From Zoroaster sp. YZ-2022 (lineage: Eukaryota > Echinodermata > Asteroidea > Forcipulatida > Zoroasteridae): a DNA stretch of 64,000 nucleotides. The stretch spans positions 26,202,526 through 26,266,525 of the forward strand of contig CM055831.1 in NCBI GenBank assembly GCA_029582265.1, written 5' to 3'. The notes under the pieces are model-generated. The model was not told the DNA's origin, did not search any database, and was given only the letters and a program-made list of their open reading frames with translations. Both the position numbers and the translations under genes were made by a program. How positions within the stretch are numbered: the stretch's first letter is position 1; each line of letters opens with the position of its first letter. Shown piece by piece: positions 21,241-34,300 of the stretch.

Positions 21241-21651
21241 AAATTTACCTTTCAACATATATGATTATTGTACACTTTTACAAATGATAATCTTCATCAA
21301 TTGTGTAATAAGCTTAATTGTACACAATGCAATGAACAAACTGTTTTGAGGTTTTCCTGTCCCAAACCTCAACAACTTCCCAATGGCAGATCCAGGGGGT
21401 GTGGGGGGCCTTGGGGGATGAAGCCCCCTCCTCACTGCTTTGGGTACATTATCTATATATATGAGCATGATTCCATGTGGAATTCAATGAAGGTAATGAC
21501 CTTCATCATTCCTTAACTTGAGACCTACTTGACATCTCTTAATTTGTAAGGTATTTTGTTATCTAATTATACCCTGTAGAAGTTGGTTGATATAAATACT
21601 AAGCACTGTACATTATCAATGAGGATGATTCCATTTGGATCCATCCGTGGA
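21241..21651. other. Short spacer with a G-rich repeat fragment
   Basis: Between the LINE tail and the SINEs. GGCAGATCCAGGGGGTGTGG near 21384 resembles the end of a hAT-type element, but no partner end or duplication was found. Confidence 0.35.
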
Positions 21652-21838
21652 GTGTCGTGGCCGAGCGGTCTAGCGCACCGAACTCAAGTTCTGGTGTTGC
21701 CAGCAGCAGGGTGTGGGTTCGAGCCCCGGTCGTGACACTTGTATCCTTGAGCAAGGTACTTAACCATAATTGCTTCGTCCTTCGGATGGGACGTAAAAGC
21801 CGTAGGTCCCGTGTGTTGTATAATGCACGTAAAGTGGA
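21652..21838 (+). mobile_element. tRNA-Leu-derived SINE with Deu-like core (truncated)
   Basis: The head carries an intact RNA polymerase III A box (TGGCCGAGCGG) and B box (GGTTCGAGCCC) in a tRNA-Leu-like sequence with CTCAAGT at the anticodon position. After the head come CCTTGAGCAAGGTACTTAAC and then GGATGGGACGTAAAAGCCGT, which resembles from memory the Deu domain shared by SINEs of several deuterostomes. It runs into a second SINE at 21841 without its own tail. Confidence 0.75.
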
Positions 21839-21840
21839 TT

Positions 21841-22202
21841 GTCGTGGCCGAGCGGTCTAGCGCACTGAACTCAAGTTCTGGTGTTGCCAGCAGCAGAGTG
21901 TGGGTTCGAGCCCCGGCCGTGACACCTGTGTCCTTGAGCAAGACACTTAACCATAATTGCTTCTCTCCACCCAGGGGTTAAATGGGTACCTGTGAAGGCA
22001 GAGATGGTTTGCTCTCTATGCGCTAGAAATGGCAGCAATTGAGCTGTATACTCCCCAGGGAGCTGAGATGGTTTCAGGAATGATTTATGAGCCTTATGAG
22101 CCTTATGAGCAGGGATAATAATATAATGCGCCTTGAGCGCCACTTAGTTGGTGGATACGTGCGCTATATAAATCTATACATTATTATTATTATTATTATT
22201 AT
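21841..22202 (+). mobile_element. tRNA-Leu-derived SINE, complete unit with ATT tail
   Basis: A second, nearly identical tRNA-Leu-like head lies 189 bp after the first, with the same A and B boxes. The body differs from unit 1 after CTTGAGCAAGACACTTAACC: it continues with CACCCAGGGGTTAAATGGGT and a GAGCCTTAT triplication. The 3' end is GTGCGCTATATAAATCTATA followed by an ATT repeat. The T stem is imperfect, so this is a SINE and not a functional tRNA gene. GCGCTATATAAAT is shared with the LINE relic at ~38767-38780. Confidence 0.85.
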
Positions 22203-22590
22203 GCAGTCTCTTGTAGAGTCTTCAATGACTCTACAAGATGAAGGTTATCACCTGATAACTTTCACCATACTTTCATCAATTAAAACCTACCTAAAGTGTT
22301 TTAGATGGTAGGGTTTCATTTTGTATTATTTTATCTCATCATTTTATTTGATCAAATAATTGATCAAATCAACATTGGTAATAACTAGATTATCAAATGA
22401 ACAAATTATTACATTAAAACTTAATTGGTATAAAGTTGGTATAAGTATCAAGCATTCTGGGAAAGTATCTTGTTTGAAGTATTTTCATCTTTGAGAAAAC
22501 ATGAATTGTAATGTAGAATTTACAAAATGTTGTTTTCTTAAAAACTTGTTTTCTCCAAAAATTCATCACTTATTGTGATAAAACATTCAT
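22203..22590. other. AT-rich spacer, nothing recognised
   Basis: No gene or recurring repeat identified between the SINE tail and the 86-bp array. Confidence 0.45.
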
Positions 22591-23535
22591 GATATGTGTC
22601 CTGGGTTCTTAAACTACATCTGAAGGATGTGAACCCCTGGTGATGTTACAAAGGCATTACCATGCCTCAGACTAGTGACATGTGTCCTGGGTTCTTAAAC
22701 TACATCTGAAGGATGTGAACCCCTGGTGATGTTACAAAGGCATTACCATGCCTCAGACTAGTGACATGTGTCTTGGGTTCTTAAACTACATCTGAAGGAT
22801 GTGAACCCCTGGTGATGTTACAAAGGCATTACCATGCCTCAGACTAGTGACATGTGTCCTGGGTTCTTAAACTACATCTGAAGGATGTGAACCCCTGGTG
22901 ATGTTACAAAGGCATTACCATGCCTCAGACTAGTGACATGTGTCCTGGGTTCTTAAACTACATCTGAAGGATGTGAACCCCTGGTGACGTTATTAAGGCA
23001 TTACCATACCTCAGACTAGTGATATGTGTCCTGGGTTCTTAAACTACATCTGAAGGATGTGAACCCCTGGTGATGTTACAAAGGCATTACCATGCCTCAG
23101 ACTAGTGACATGTGTCCTGGGTTCTTAAACTACATCTGAAGGATGTGAACCCCTGGTGATGTTACAAAGGCATTACCATGCCTCAGACGAGTGACATGTG
23201 TCCTGGGTTCTTAAACTACATCTGAAGGATGTGAACCCCTGGTGATGTTAGTAAGGCATTACCATGCCTCAGACTAGTGACATGTGTCCTGGGTTCTTAA
23301 ACTACATCTGAAGGATGTGAACCCCTGGTGATGTTACAAAGGCATTACCATGCCTCAGACTAGTGACATGTGTCCTGGGTTCTTAAACTACATCTGAAGG
23401 ATGTGAACCCCTGGTGATGTTAGTAAGGCATTACCATGCCTCAGACTAGTGACATGTGTCCTGGGTTCTTAAACTACATCTGAAGGATGTGAACCCCTGG
23501 TGATGTTATTAAGGTATTACCATACCTCAGACTAG
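22591..23535. repeat. 86-bp tandem array, about 11 units
   Basis: TGTGTCCTGGG recurs at 22595, 22681 and 22767, giving an 86-bp period. Each unit contains two potential hairpins: GGGTTC...GAACCC enclosing ACATC-TGAAG-GATGT, and AGGCAT-TACC-ATGCCT. Most units are identical. The last one has changed both sides of the second stem (AGGTAT-TACC-ATACCT at 23512-23527), and one internal unit changed only one side. Confidence 0.95.
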
Positions 23536-23563
23536 CCACACAACCTCAAATAATTCATAGAAT

Positions 23564-23620
23564 GGTCTCCCATCCAAGTACTGACTACGGTCAATGTTGC
23601 TAAACTCTGGCAATCATGCC
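23564..23620 (-). pseudogene. 5S rRNA-like fragment (antisense)
   Basis: On the minus strand, TCAGTACTTGGATGGGAGAC matches the 3' internal-control (box C) part of animal 5S rRNA (TTAGTACTTGGATGGGAGACC from family knowledge), preceded by a TTTAGCAACATTGACCG stretch that fits the TTAGC and preceding arm loosely. Only about half of the 120-base gene is recognisable. It is either a decayed 5S pseudogene or the head of a 5S-derived SINE. It abuts the last 86-bp unit. Confidence 0.6.
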
Positions 23621-24211
23621 ACAAATTTATGAAGAAAAAAAAGGCATTCATGATGTTTACAGAATATATTTTAAAATGAAAGCAATTCAGAAGGAAATAA
23701 TTTCTCAGGATGATCGATACTCCCTTTACAAACTTCACATCAAGTTAGCTTTCATATAATAATTGTGTCATTTTGTAATCAGGTCAAATTTAACAATGGT
23801 CTACCATACCTTTTTACAATTTTTGTTATAATTAAAAAAAAATAAAGTATGAGATTAAATTTTTGGAACCCAGTGGAAATTGTTATTTTGGTCAATCGTA
23901 TTCTATTTCTGATAGTTTTCACTTATATTTTCCACACATCAATGAAATAACTCAAATCTATGCTCTATGTGTCTTTGCTAATTAATTTTCAACATGAATA
24001 TTGTAGATGTTGTTTTCTTGAAATTCCCTCCTCTAATTTGTCCATAATCTAGAGAGAGACTGATATTTTATTGACTATTATTAAGTGTTATTAGATCAGA
24101 TTGTAATATAAATTCAGTTGACTCTTTGTTTTCAATCAAAACAATATTATAACAAGTCAATTCATTGTTTGTTCCCACAATCTCCCTCCTCAGTTGAGTG
24201 ATGTCAATAAA
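23621..24211. other. AT-rich spacer, nothing recognised
   Basis: No gene, RNA or recurring repeat identified. Confidence 0.45.
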
Positions 24212-24601
24212 TTAAAGTGCGAAAAAATTACCAACAAAATTAGTCTCTAACCTCACGTTAAAGTGATGTAAAATGTCATTTTATTTGATAACCTTCCTGT
24301 GTGAAATTTGTTAACATCCAAAGACAACAGTGACGTCACATTTCAAATAAATGGATATCTACATTTTTGTACGGTGAATTTGCAGTTCATTCCTGAATCT
24401 CCACAATATTTGATCAAATCGCCGTTGAAATTGACTTTTTGACAAACAAAAAATTCCTGTATGGAATGTTAGAAACTCATTTACCGTAAGAAAATAGTGA
24501 CATCATGTTTCAAATATGGTTCTGAAAGGGTATCAAATAAAATGATATGTTACACCACTTTAAAGTGAAGTTAGAGACTTGTAATTTTTTTCACACTTTA
24601 A
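24212..24601. mobile_element. 390-bp fold-back MITE with TTAA flanks (second family)
   Basis: TTAA at 24212-24215 is followed by AGTGCGAAAAAATTAC. At the other end GTAATTTTTTTCACACT is followed by TTAA at 24598-24601. The long terminal arms carry GTCTCTAACCTCACGTTAAA and AAAGTGAAGTTAGAGACTTG, then TCATTTTATTTGATAACC and GGTATCAAATAAAATGAT. There is no coding capacity. The termini differ from the family at 1868. Confidence 0.8.
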
Positions 24602-24670
24602 TAAGGACTCTATCTATTGGAAAATGAGTGCATCACAAAACTGAATTTGACCTTAGAGTGCCTCTTTAAG

Positions 24671-24916
24671 GAGTGACTGGGTACAATGACATACTGCAGG
24701 GGTGACTGGGTACAATGACATCATGCAGTGGGTACTGCAGGGGTGACTGGGTACAATGGCATCATGCAGTGGGTACTGCAGGGGTGACTGGGTACAATGA
24801 CATCATGCAGTGGGTACTGCAGGGGTGACTGGGTACAATGACATCATGCAGTGGGTACTGCAGGGGTGACCAGGTTAGGTACAATGACATCATGGAGTGA
24901 GTACTGCAGGGGTGAC
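24671..24916. repeat. 41-bp tandem array, about 6 units
   Basis: GTGACTGGGTACAATGACAT recurs at 24702, 24743, 24784 and 24825 (41-bp steps), with a shorter 29-bp first step and a 46-bp last one. The units contain CATCATGCAGTGGGTACTGC. Confidence 0.93.
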
Positions 24917-25361
24917 ATCAATGGGTCTATGATCCCTCAGTCAGCGTTAACACAGGAGCTCTTTTTGTGGAAATAATAAGTGAATTTATATAAATATAGA
25001 TGTTTGTGCATCAGAAAAATGGTTCAATGTGCAATATGTCTCTCGATCCCTACCAACTTTTGATGGCAAAAATTCTAGGGTTTGTTGGAAAACACAATTT
25101 TTACTATTATTTTGTTTATGTCAGTTGCACATGAAATAAATCTTTTTCTGCAGAATTTGTTTAAAAGTTTGTCCAGATGTTCAGAACAAATTGATCTTTC
25201 CTTTGACATAAAAACATTCCAAAAATGAGGTAAATGTTTTTAAAGATTTTGAAAAAGAGCCATTTAGAATTTGACTTTCATTTGTTAAAAGCTTTATATG
25301 TCTATTCCAGTAATAATGTTAGTGAATGAATGAAAGGTTTAGGTATTAGTCAGTATACACT
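24917..25361. other. AT-rich spacer before the satellite
   Basis: No gene or repeat recognised. Confidence 0.45.
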
Positions 25362-28300
25362 GAATATCATTAACCATTCTATAGCACTGTGTTAAACCTA
25401 ATGACCATTCTTTAATATCATTAACCATTCTATAGCACTGTGTTCAACCTAATGACCATTCTTGAATATCATTAACCATTCTATAGCACTGTGTTCAACC
25501 TAATGACCATTCTTGAATATCATTAACCATTCTATAGCACTGTGTTCAACCTAATGACCATTCTTGAATATCATTAACCATTCTATAGCACTGTGTTCAA
25601 CCTAATGACCATTCTTGAATATCATTAACCATTCTATAGCACTGTGTTCAACCTAATGACCATTCTTGAATATCATTAACCATTCTATAGCACTGTGTTC
25701 AACCTAATGACCATTCTTTAATATCATTAACCATTCTATAGCACTGTGTTAAACCTAATGACCATTCTTGAATATCATTAACCATTCTATAGCACTGTGT
25801 TCAACCTAATGACCATTCTTTAATATCATTAACCATTCTATAGCACTGTGTTCAAGCTTAATGGCCATTCTTTAATATCATTAACCATTCTATAGCACTG
25901 TGTTCAACCTAATGACCATTCTTTAATATCATTAACCATTCTATAGCACTGTGTTCAACCCAATGACCATTCTTTAATATCATTAACCATTCTATAGCAC
26001 TGTGTTCAACCTAATGACCATTCTTTAATATCATTAACCATTCTATAGCACTGTGTTCAACCCAATGACCATTCTTTAATATCATTAACCATTCTATAGC
26101 ACTGTGTTCAACCCAATGACCATTCTTTAATATCATTAACCATTCTATAGCACTGTGTTCAACCCAATGACCATTCTTTAATATCATTAACCATTCTATA
26201 GCACTGTGTTCAACCTAATGACCATTCTTTAATATCATTAACCATTCTATAGCACTGTGTTCAACCTAATGACCATTCTTTAATATCATTAACCATTCTA
26301 TAGCACTGTGTTCAACCTAATGACCATTCTTGAATATCATTAACCATTCTATAGCACTGTGTTCAACCTAATGACCATTCTTGAATATCATTAACCATTC
26401 TATAGCACTGTGTTCAACCTAATGACCATTCTTTAATATCATTAACCATTCTATAGCACTGTGTTAAACCTAATGACCATTCTTGAATATCATTAACCAT
26501 TCTATAGCACTGTGTTCAACCTAATGACTATTCTTTAATATCATTAACCATTCTATAGCACTGTGTTCAACCTAATGACCATTCTTTAATATCATTAACC
26601 ATTCTATAGCACTGTGTTCAACCTAATGACCATTCTTGAATATCATTAACCATTCTATAGCACTGTGTTCAACCTAATGACCATTCTTGAATATCATTAA
26701 CCATTCTATAGCACTGTGTTAAACCTAATGACCATTCTTTAATATCATTAACCATTCTATAGCACTGTGTTCAACCTAATGACCATTCTTGAATATCATT
26801 AACCATTCTATAGCACTGTGTTCAACCTAATGACCATTCTTGAATATCATTAACCATTCTATAGCACTGTGTTAAACCTAATGACCATTCTTGAATATCA
26901 TTAACCATTCTATAGCACTGTGTTCAACCTAATGACCATTCTTTAATATCATTAACCATTCTATAGCACTGTGTTCAAGCTTAATGGCCATTCTTTAATA
27001 TCATTAACCATTCTATAGCACTGTGTTCAACCTAATGACCATTCTTGAATATCATTAACCATTCTATAGCACTGTGTTCAACCTAATGACCATTCTTTAA
27101 TATCATTAACCATTCTATAGTACTGTGTTCAACCTAATGACCATTCTTGAATATCATTAACCATTCTATAGCACTGTGTTCAACCTAATGACCATTCTTG
27201 AATATCATTAACCATTCTATAGCACTGTGTTCAACCTAATGACCATTCTTGAATATCATTAACCATTCTATAGCACTGTGTTCAAGCTTAATGGCCATTC
27301 TTTAATATCATTAACCATTCTATAGCACTGTGTTCAACCTAATGACCATTCTTGAATATCATTAACCATTCTATAGCACTGTGTTCAACCTAATGACCAT
27401 TCTTGAATATCATTAACCATTCTATAGCACTGTGTTCAACCTAATGACCATTCTTGAATATCATTAACCATTCTATAGCACTGTGTTCAAGCTTAATGAC
27501 CATTCTTGAATATCATTAACCATTCTATAGCACTGTGTTCAACCTAATGACCATTCTTTAATATCATTAACCATTCTATAGCACTGTGTTCAACCTAATG
27601 ACCATTCTTTAATATCATTAACCATTCTATAGCACTGTGTTCAACCTAATGACCATTCTTTAATATCATTAACCATTCTATAGCACTGTGTTCAAGCTTA
27701 ATGACCATTCTTGAATATCATTAACCATTCTATAGCACTGTGTTCAACCTAATGACCATTCTTGAATATCATTAACCATTCTATAGCACTGTGTTCAACC
27801 TAATGACCATTCTTTAATATCATTAACCATTCTATAGCACTGTGTTCAACCTAATGACCATTCTTTAATATCATTAACCATTCTATAGCACTGTGTTCAA
27901 GCTTAATGACCATTCTTGAATATCATTAACCATTCTATAGCACTGTGTTCAACCTAATGACCATTCTTTAATATCATTAACCATTCTATAGCACTGTGTT
28001 CAACCTAATGACCATTCTTTAATATCATTAACCATTCTATAGCACTGTGTTCAACCTAATGACCATTCTTTAATATCATTAACCATTCTATAGCACTGTG
28101 TTCAACCTAATGACCATTCTTTAATATCATTAACCATTCTATAGCACTGTGTTCAAGCTTAATGACCATTCTTGAATATCATTAACCATTCTATAGCACT
28201 GTGTTCAACCTAATGACCATTCATGAATATCATTAACCATTCTATAGCACTGTGTTCAACCTAATGACCATTCTTTAATATCATTAACCATTCTATAGCA

Positions 28301-31300
28301 CTGTGTTCAACCTAATGACCATTCTTTAATATCATTAACCATTCTATAGCACTGTGTTCAACCTAATGACCATTCATGAATATCATTAACCATTCTATAG
28401 CACTGTGTTCAACCTAATGACCATTCTTTAATATCATTAACCATTCTATAGCACTGTGTTCAAGCTTAATGGCCATTCTTGAATATCATTAACCATTCTA
28501 TAGCACTGTGTTCAACCTAATGACCATTCTTTAATATCATTAACCATTCTATAGCACTGTGTTCAACCTAATGACCATTCTTTAATATCATTAACCATTC
28601 TATAGCACTGTGTTCAACCTAATGACCATTCTTGAATATCATTAACCATTCTATAGCACTGTGTTCAACCTAATGACCATTCTTTAATATCATTAACCAT
28701 TCTATAGCACTGTGTTCAAGCTTAATGGCCATTCTTGAATATCATTAACCATTCTATAGCACTGTGTTCAACCTAATGACCATTCTTGAATATCATTAAC
28801 CATTCTATAACACTGTGTTCAACCTAATGACCATTCTTTAATATCATTAACCATTCTATAGCACTGTGTTCAACCTAATGACCATTCTTGAATATCATTA
28901 ACCATTCTATAGCACTGTGTTCAACCTAATGACCATTCTTTAATATCATTAACCATTCTATAGCACTGTGTTCAACCTAATGACCATTCTTGAATATCAT
29001 TAACCATTCTATAGCACTGTGTTCAACCTAATGACCATTCTTTAATATCATTAACCATTCTATAGCACTGTGTTCAACCTAATGACCATTCTTGAATATC
29101 ATTAACCATTCTATAGCACTGTGTTCAACCTAATGACCATTCTTTAATATCATTAACCATTCTATAGCACTGTGTTCAACCTAATGACCATTCTTTAATA
29201 TCATTAACCATTCTATAGCACTGTGTTCAACCTAATGACCATTCTTGAATATCATTAACCATTCTATAGCACTGTGTTCAACCTAATGACCATTCTTTAA
29301 TATCATTAACCATTCTATAGCACTGTGTTCAACCTAATGACCATTCTTGAATATCATTAACCATTCTATAGCACTGTGTTCAACCTAATGACCATTCTTT
29401 AATATCATTAACCATTCTATAGCACTGTGTTCAACCTAATGACCATTCTTGAATATCATTAACCATTCTATAGCACTGTGTTCAACCTAATGACCATTCT
29501 TGAATATCATTAACCATTCTATAGCACTGTGTTCAACCCAATGACCATTCTTTAATATCATTAACCATTCTATAGCACTGTGTTCAACCTAATGACCATT
29601 CTTTAATATCATTAACCATTCTATAGCACTGTGTTCAACCTAATGACCATTCTTTAATATCATTAACCATTCTATAGCACTGTGTTCAACCTAATGACCA
29701 TTCTTGAATATCATTAACCATTCTATAGCACTGTGTTCAACCTAATGACCATTCTTTAATATCATTAACCATTCTATAGCACTGTGTTCAACCTAATGAC
29801 CATTCTTGAATATCATTAACCATTCTATAGCACTGTGTTCAACCTAATGACCATTCTTTAATATCATTAACCATTCTATAGCACTGTGTTCAACCTAATG
29901 ACCATTCTTTAATATCATTAACCATTCTATAGCACTGTGTTCAACCTAATGACCATTCTTGAATATCATTAACCATTCTATAGCACTGTGTTCAACCTAA
30001 TGACCATTCTTGAATATCATTAACCATTCTATAGCACTGTGTTCAACCTAATGACCATTCTTGAATATCATTAACCATTCTATAGCACTGTGTTCAACCT
30101 AATGACCATTCTTGAATATCATTAACCATTCTATAGCACTGTGTTAAACCTAATGACCATTCTTTAATATCATTAACCATTCTATAGCACTGTGTTCCAC
30201 CCTAATGACCATTCTTGAATATCATTAACCATTCTATAGCACTGTGTTCAACCTAATGACCATTCTTGAATATCATTAACCATTCTATAGCACTGTGTTC
30301 AACCTAATGACCATTCTTGAATATCATTAACCATTCTATAGCACTGTGTTAAACCTAATGACCATTCTTGAATATCATTAACCATTCTATAGCACTGTGT
30401 TCAACCTAATGACCATTCTTGAATATCATTAACCATTCTATAGCACTGTGTTAAACCTAATGACCATTCTTGAATATCATTAACCATTCTATAGCACTGT
30501 GTTCAACCTAATGACCATTCTTTAATATCATTAACCATTCTATAGCACTGTGTTCAAGCTTAATGGCCATTCTTTAATATCATTAACCATTCTATAGCAC
30601 TGTGTTCAAACCTAATGACCATTCTTGAATATCATTAACCATTCTATAGCACTGTGTTCAACCTAATGACCATTCTTTAATATCATTAACCATTCTATAG
30701 CACTGTGTTCAACCTAATGACCATTCTTGAATATCATTAACCATTCTATAGCACTGTGTTCAACCTAATGACCATTCTTGAATATCATTAACCATTCTAT
30801 AGCACTGTGTTCAACCTAATGACCATTCTTGAATATCATTAACCATTCTATAGCACTGTGTTCAAGCTTAATGGCCATTCTTTAATATCATTAACCATTC
30901 TATAGCACTGTGTTCAACCTAATGACCATTCTTGAATATCATTAACCATTCTATAGCACTGTGTTCAAGCTTAATGACCATTCTTGAATATCATTAACCA
31001 TTCTATAGCACTGTGTTCAACCTAATGACCATTCTTTAATATCATTAACCATTCTATAGCACTGTGTTCAACCTAATGACCATTCTTTAATATCATTAAC
31101 CATTCTATAGCACTGTGTTCAACCTAATGACCATTCTTTAATATCATTAACCATTCTATAGCACTGTGTTCAAGCTTAATGACCATTCTTGAATATCATT
31201 AACCATTCTATAGCACTGTGTTCAACCTAATGACCATTCTTTAATATCATTAACCATTCTATAGCACTGTGTTCAACCTAATGACCATTCTTGAATATCA

Positions 31301-34300
31301 TTAACCATTCTATAGCACTGTGTTCAACCTAATGACCATTCATGAATATCATTAACCATTCTATAGCACTGTGTTCAAGCTTAATGACCATTCTTGAATA
31401 TCATTAACCATTCTATAGCACTGTGTTCAACCTAATGACCATTCTTTAATATCATTAACCATTCTATAGCACTGTGTTCAACCTAATGACCATTCTTTAA
31501 TATCATTAACCATTCTATAGCACTGTGTTCAACCTAATGACCATTCTTTAATATCATTAACCATTCTATAGCACTGTGTTCAACCTAATGACCATTCTTG
31601 AATATCATTAACCATTCTATAGCACTGTGTTCAACCTAATGACCATTCTTGAATATCATTAACCATTCTATAGCACTGTGTTCAACCTAATGACCATTCT
31701 TTAATATCATTAACCATTCTATAGCACTGTGTTCAACCTAATGACCATTCTTGAATATCATTAACCATTCTATAGCACTGTGTTCAAGCTTAATGGCCAT
31801 TCTTGAATATCATTAACCATTCTATAGCACTGTGTTCAACCTAATGACCATTCTTTAATATCATTAACCATTCTATAGCACTGTGTTCAAGCTTAATGGC
31901 CATTCTTTAATATCATTAACCATTCTATAGCACTGTGTTCAACCTAATGACCATTCTTGAATATCATTAACCATTCTATAGCACTGTGTTCAACCTAATG
32001 ACCATTCTTGAATATCATTAACCATTCTATAGCACTGTGTTCAACCTAATGACCATTCTTTAATATCATTAACCATTCTATAGCACTGTGTTCAAGCTTA
32101 ATGGCCATTCTTGAATATCATTAACCATTCTATAGCACTGTGTTCAACCTAATGACCATTCTTGAATATCATTAACCATTCTATAGCACTGTGTTCAACC
32201 TAATGACCATTCTTTAATATCATTAACCATTCTATAGCACTGTGTTCAACCTAATGACCATTCTTGAATATCATTAACCATTCTATAGCACTGTGTTCAA
32301 CCTAATGACCATTCTTTAATATCATTAACCATTCTATAGCACTGTGTTCAACCTAATGACCATTCTTTAATATCATTAACCATTCTATAGCACTGTGTTC
32401 AACCTAATGACCATTCTTTAATATCATTAACCATTCTATAGCACTGTGTTCAACCTAATGACCATTCTTGAATATCATTAACCATTCTATAGCACTGTGT
32501 TCAACCTAATGACCATTCTTTAATATCATTAACCATTCTATAGCACTGTGTTCAACCTAATGACCATTCTTGAATATCATTAACCATTCTATAGCAGTGT
32601 TCAACCTAATGACCATTCTTGAATATCATTAACCATTCTATAGCACTGTGTTCAACCTAATGACCATTCTTGAATATCATTAACCATTCTATAGCACTGT
32701 GTTCAACCTAATGACCATTCTTGAATATCATTAACCATTCTATAGCACTGTGTTCAACCTAATGACCATTCTTTAATATCATTAACCATTCTATAGCACT
32801 GTGTTCAACCTAATGACCATTCTTTAATATCATTAACCATTCTATAGCACTGTGTTCAACCTAATGACCATTCTTTAATATCATTAACCATTCTATAGCA
32901 CTGTGTTCAACCTAATGACCATTCTTTAATATCATTAACCATTCTATAGCACTGTGTTCAACCTAATGACCATTCTTTAATATCATTAACCATTCTATAG
33001 CACTGTGTTCAACCTAATGACCATTCTTTAATATCATTAACCATTCTATAGCACTGTGTTCAACCTAATGACCATTCTTTAATATCATTAACCATTCTAT
33101 AGCACTGTGTTCAACCTAATGACCATTCTTGAATATCATTAACCATTCTATAGCACTGTGTTCAACCCAATGACCATTCTTTAATATCATTAACCATTCT
33201 ATAGCACTGTGTTCAACCTAATGACCATTCTTGAATATCATTAACCATTCTATAGCACTGTGTTCAACCTAATGACCATTCTTGAATATCATTAACCATT
33301 CTATAGCACTGTGTTCAACCTAATGACCATTCTTGAATATCATTAACCATTCTATAGCACTGTGTTCAACCTAATGACCATTCTTGAATATCATTAACCA
33401 TTCTATAGCACTGTGTTCAACCTAATGACCATTCTTTAATATCATTAACCATTCTATAGCAGTGTTCAACCTAATGACCATTCTTGAATATCATTAACCA
33501 TTCTATAGCACTGTGTTCAACCTAATGACCATTCTTTAATATCATTAACCATTCTATAGCACTGTGTTCAACCTAATGACCATTCTTGAATATCATTAAC
33601 CATTCTATAGCACTGTGTTCAACCTAATGACCATTCTTTAATATCATTAACCATTCTATAGCACTGTGTTCAACCTAATGACCATTCTTTAATATCATTA
33701 ACCATTCTATAGCACTGTGTTCAACCTAATGACCATTCTTTAATATCATTAACCATTCTATAGCACTGTGTTCAACCTAATGACCATTCTTTAATATCAT
33801 TAACCATTCTATAGCACTGTGTTCAACCTAATGACCATTCTTTAATATCATTAACCATTCTATAGCACTGTGTTCAACCTAATGACCATTCTTTAATATC
33901 ATTAACCATTCTATAGCACTGTGTTCAAGCTTAATGGCCATTCTTTAATATCATTAACCATTCTATAGCACTGTGTTCAACCTAATGACCATTCTTGAAT
34001 ATCATTAACCATTCTATAGCACTGTGTTCAACCTAATGACCATTCTTGAATATCATTAACCATTCTATAGCACTGTGTTCAACCTAATGACCATTCTTGA
34101 ATATCATTAACCATTCTATAGCACTGTGTTCAACCTAATGACCATTCTTGAATATCATTAACCATTCTATAGCACTGTGTTCAACCCAATGACCATTCTT
34201 TAATATCATTAACCATTCTATAGCACTGTGTTCAACCTAATGACCATTCTTTAATATCATTAACCATTCTATAGCACTGTGTTCAACCTAATGACCATTC

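Noticed and set aside
21652..21731. Functional tRNA-Leu gene
   Set aside because: A and B boxes are intact, but the T stem and acceptor stem pair poorly and the sequence continues into SINE bodies.
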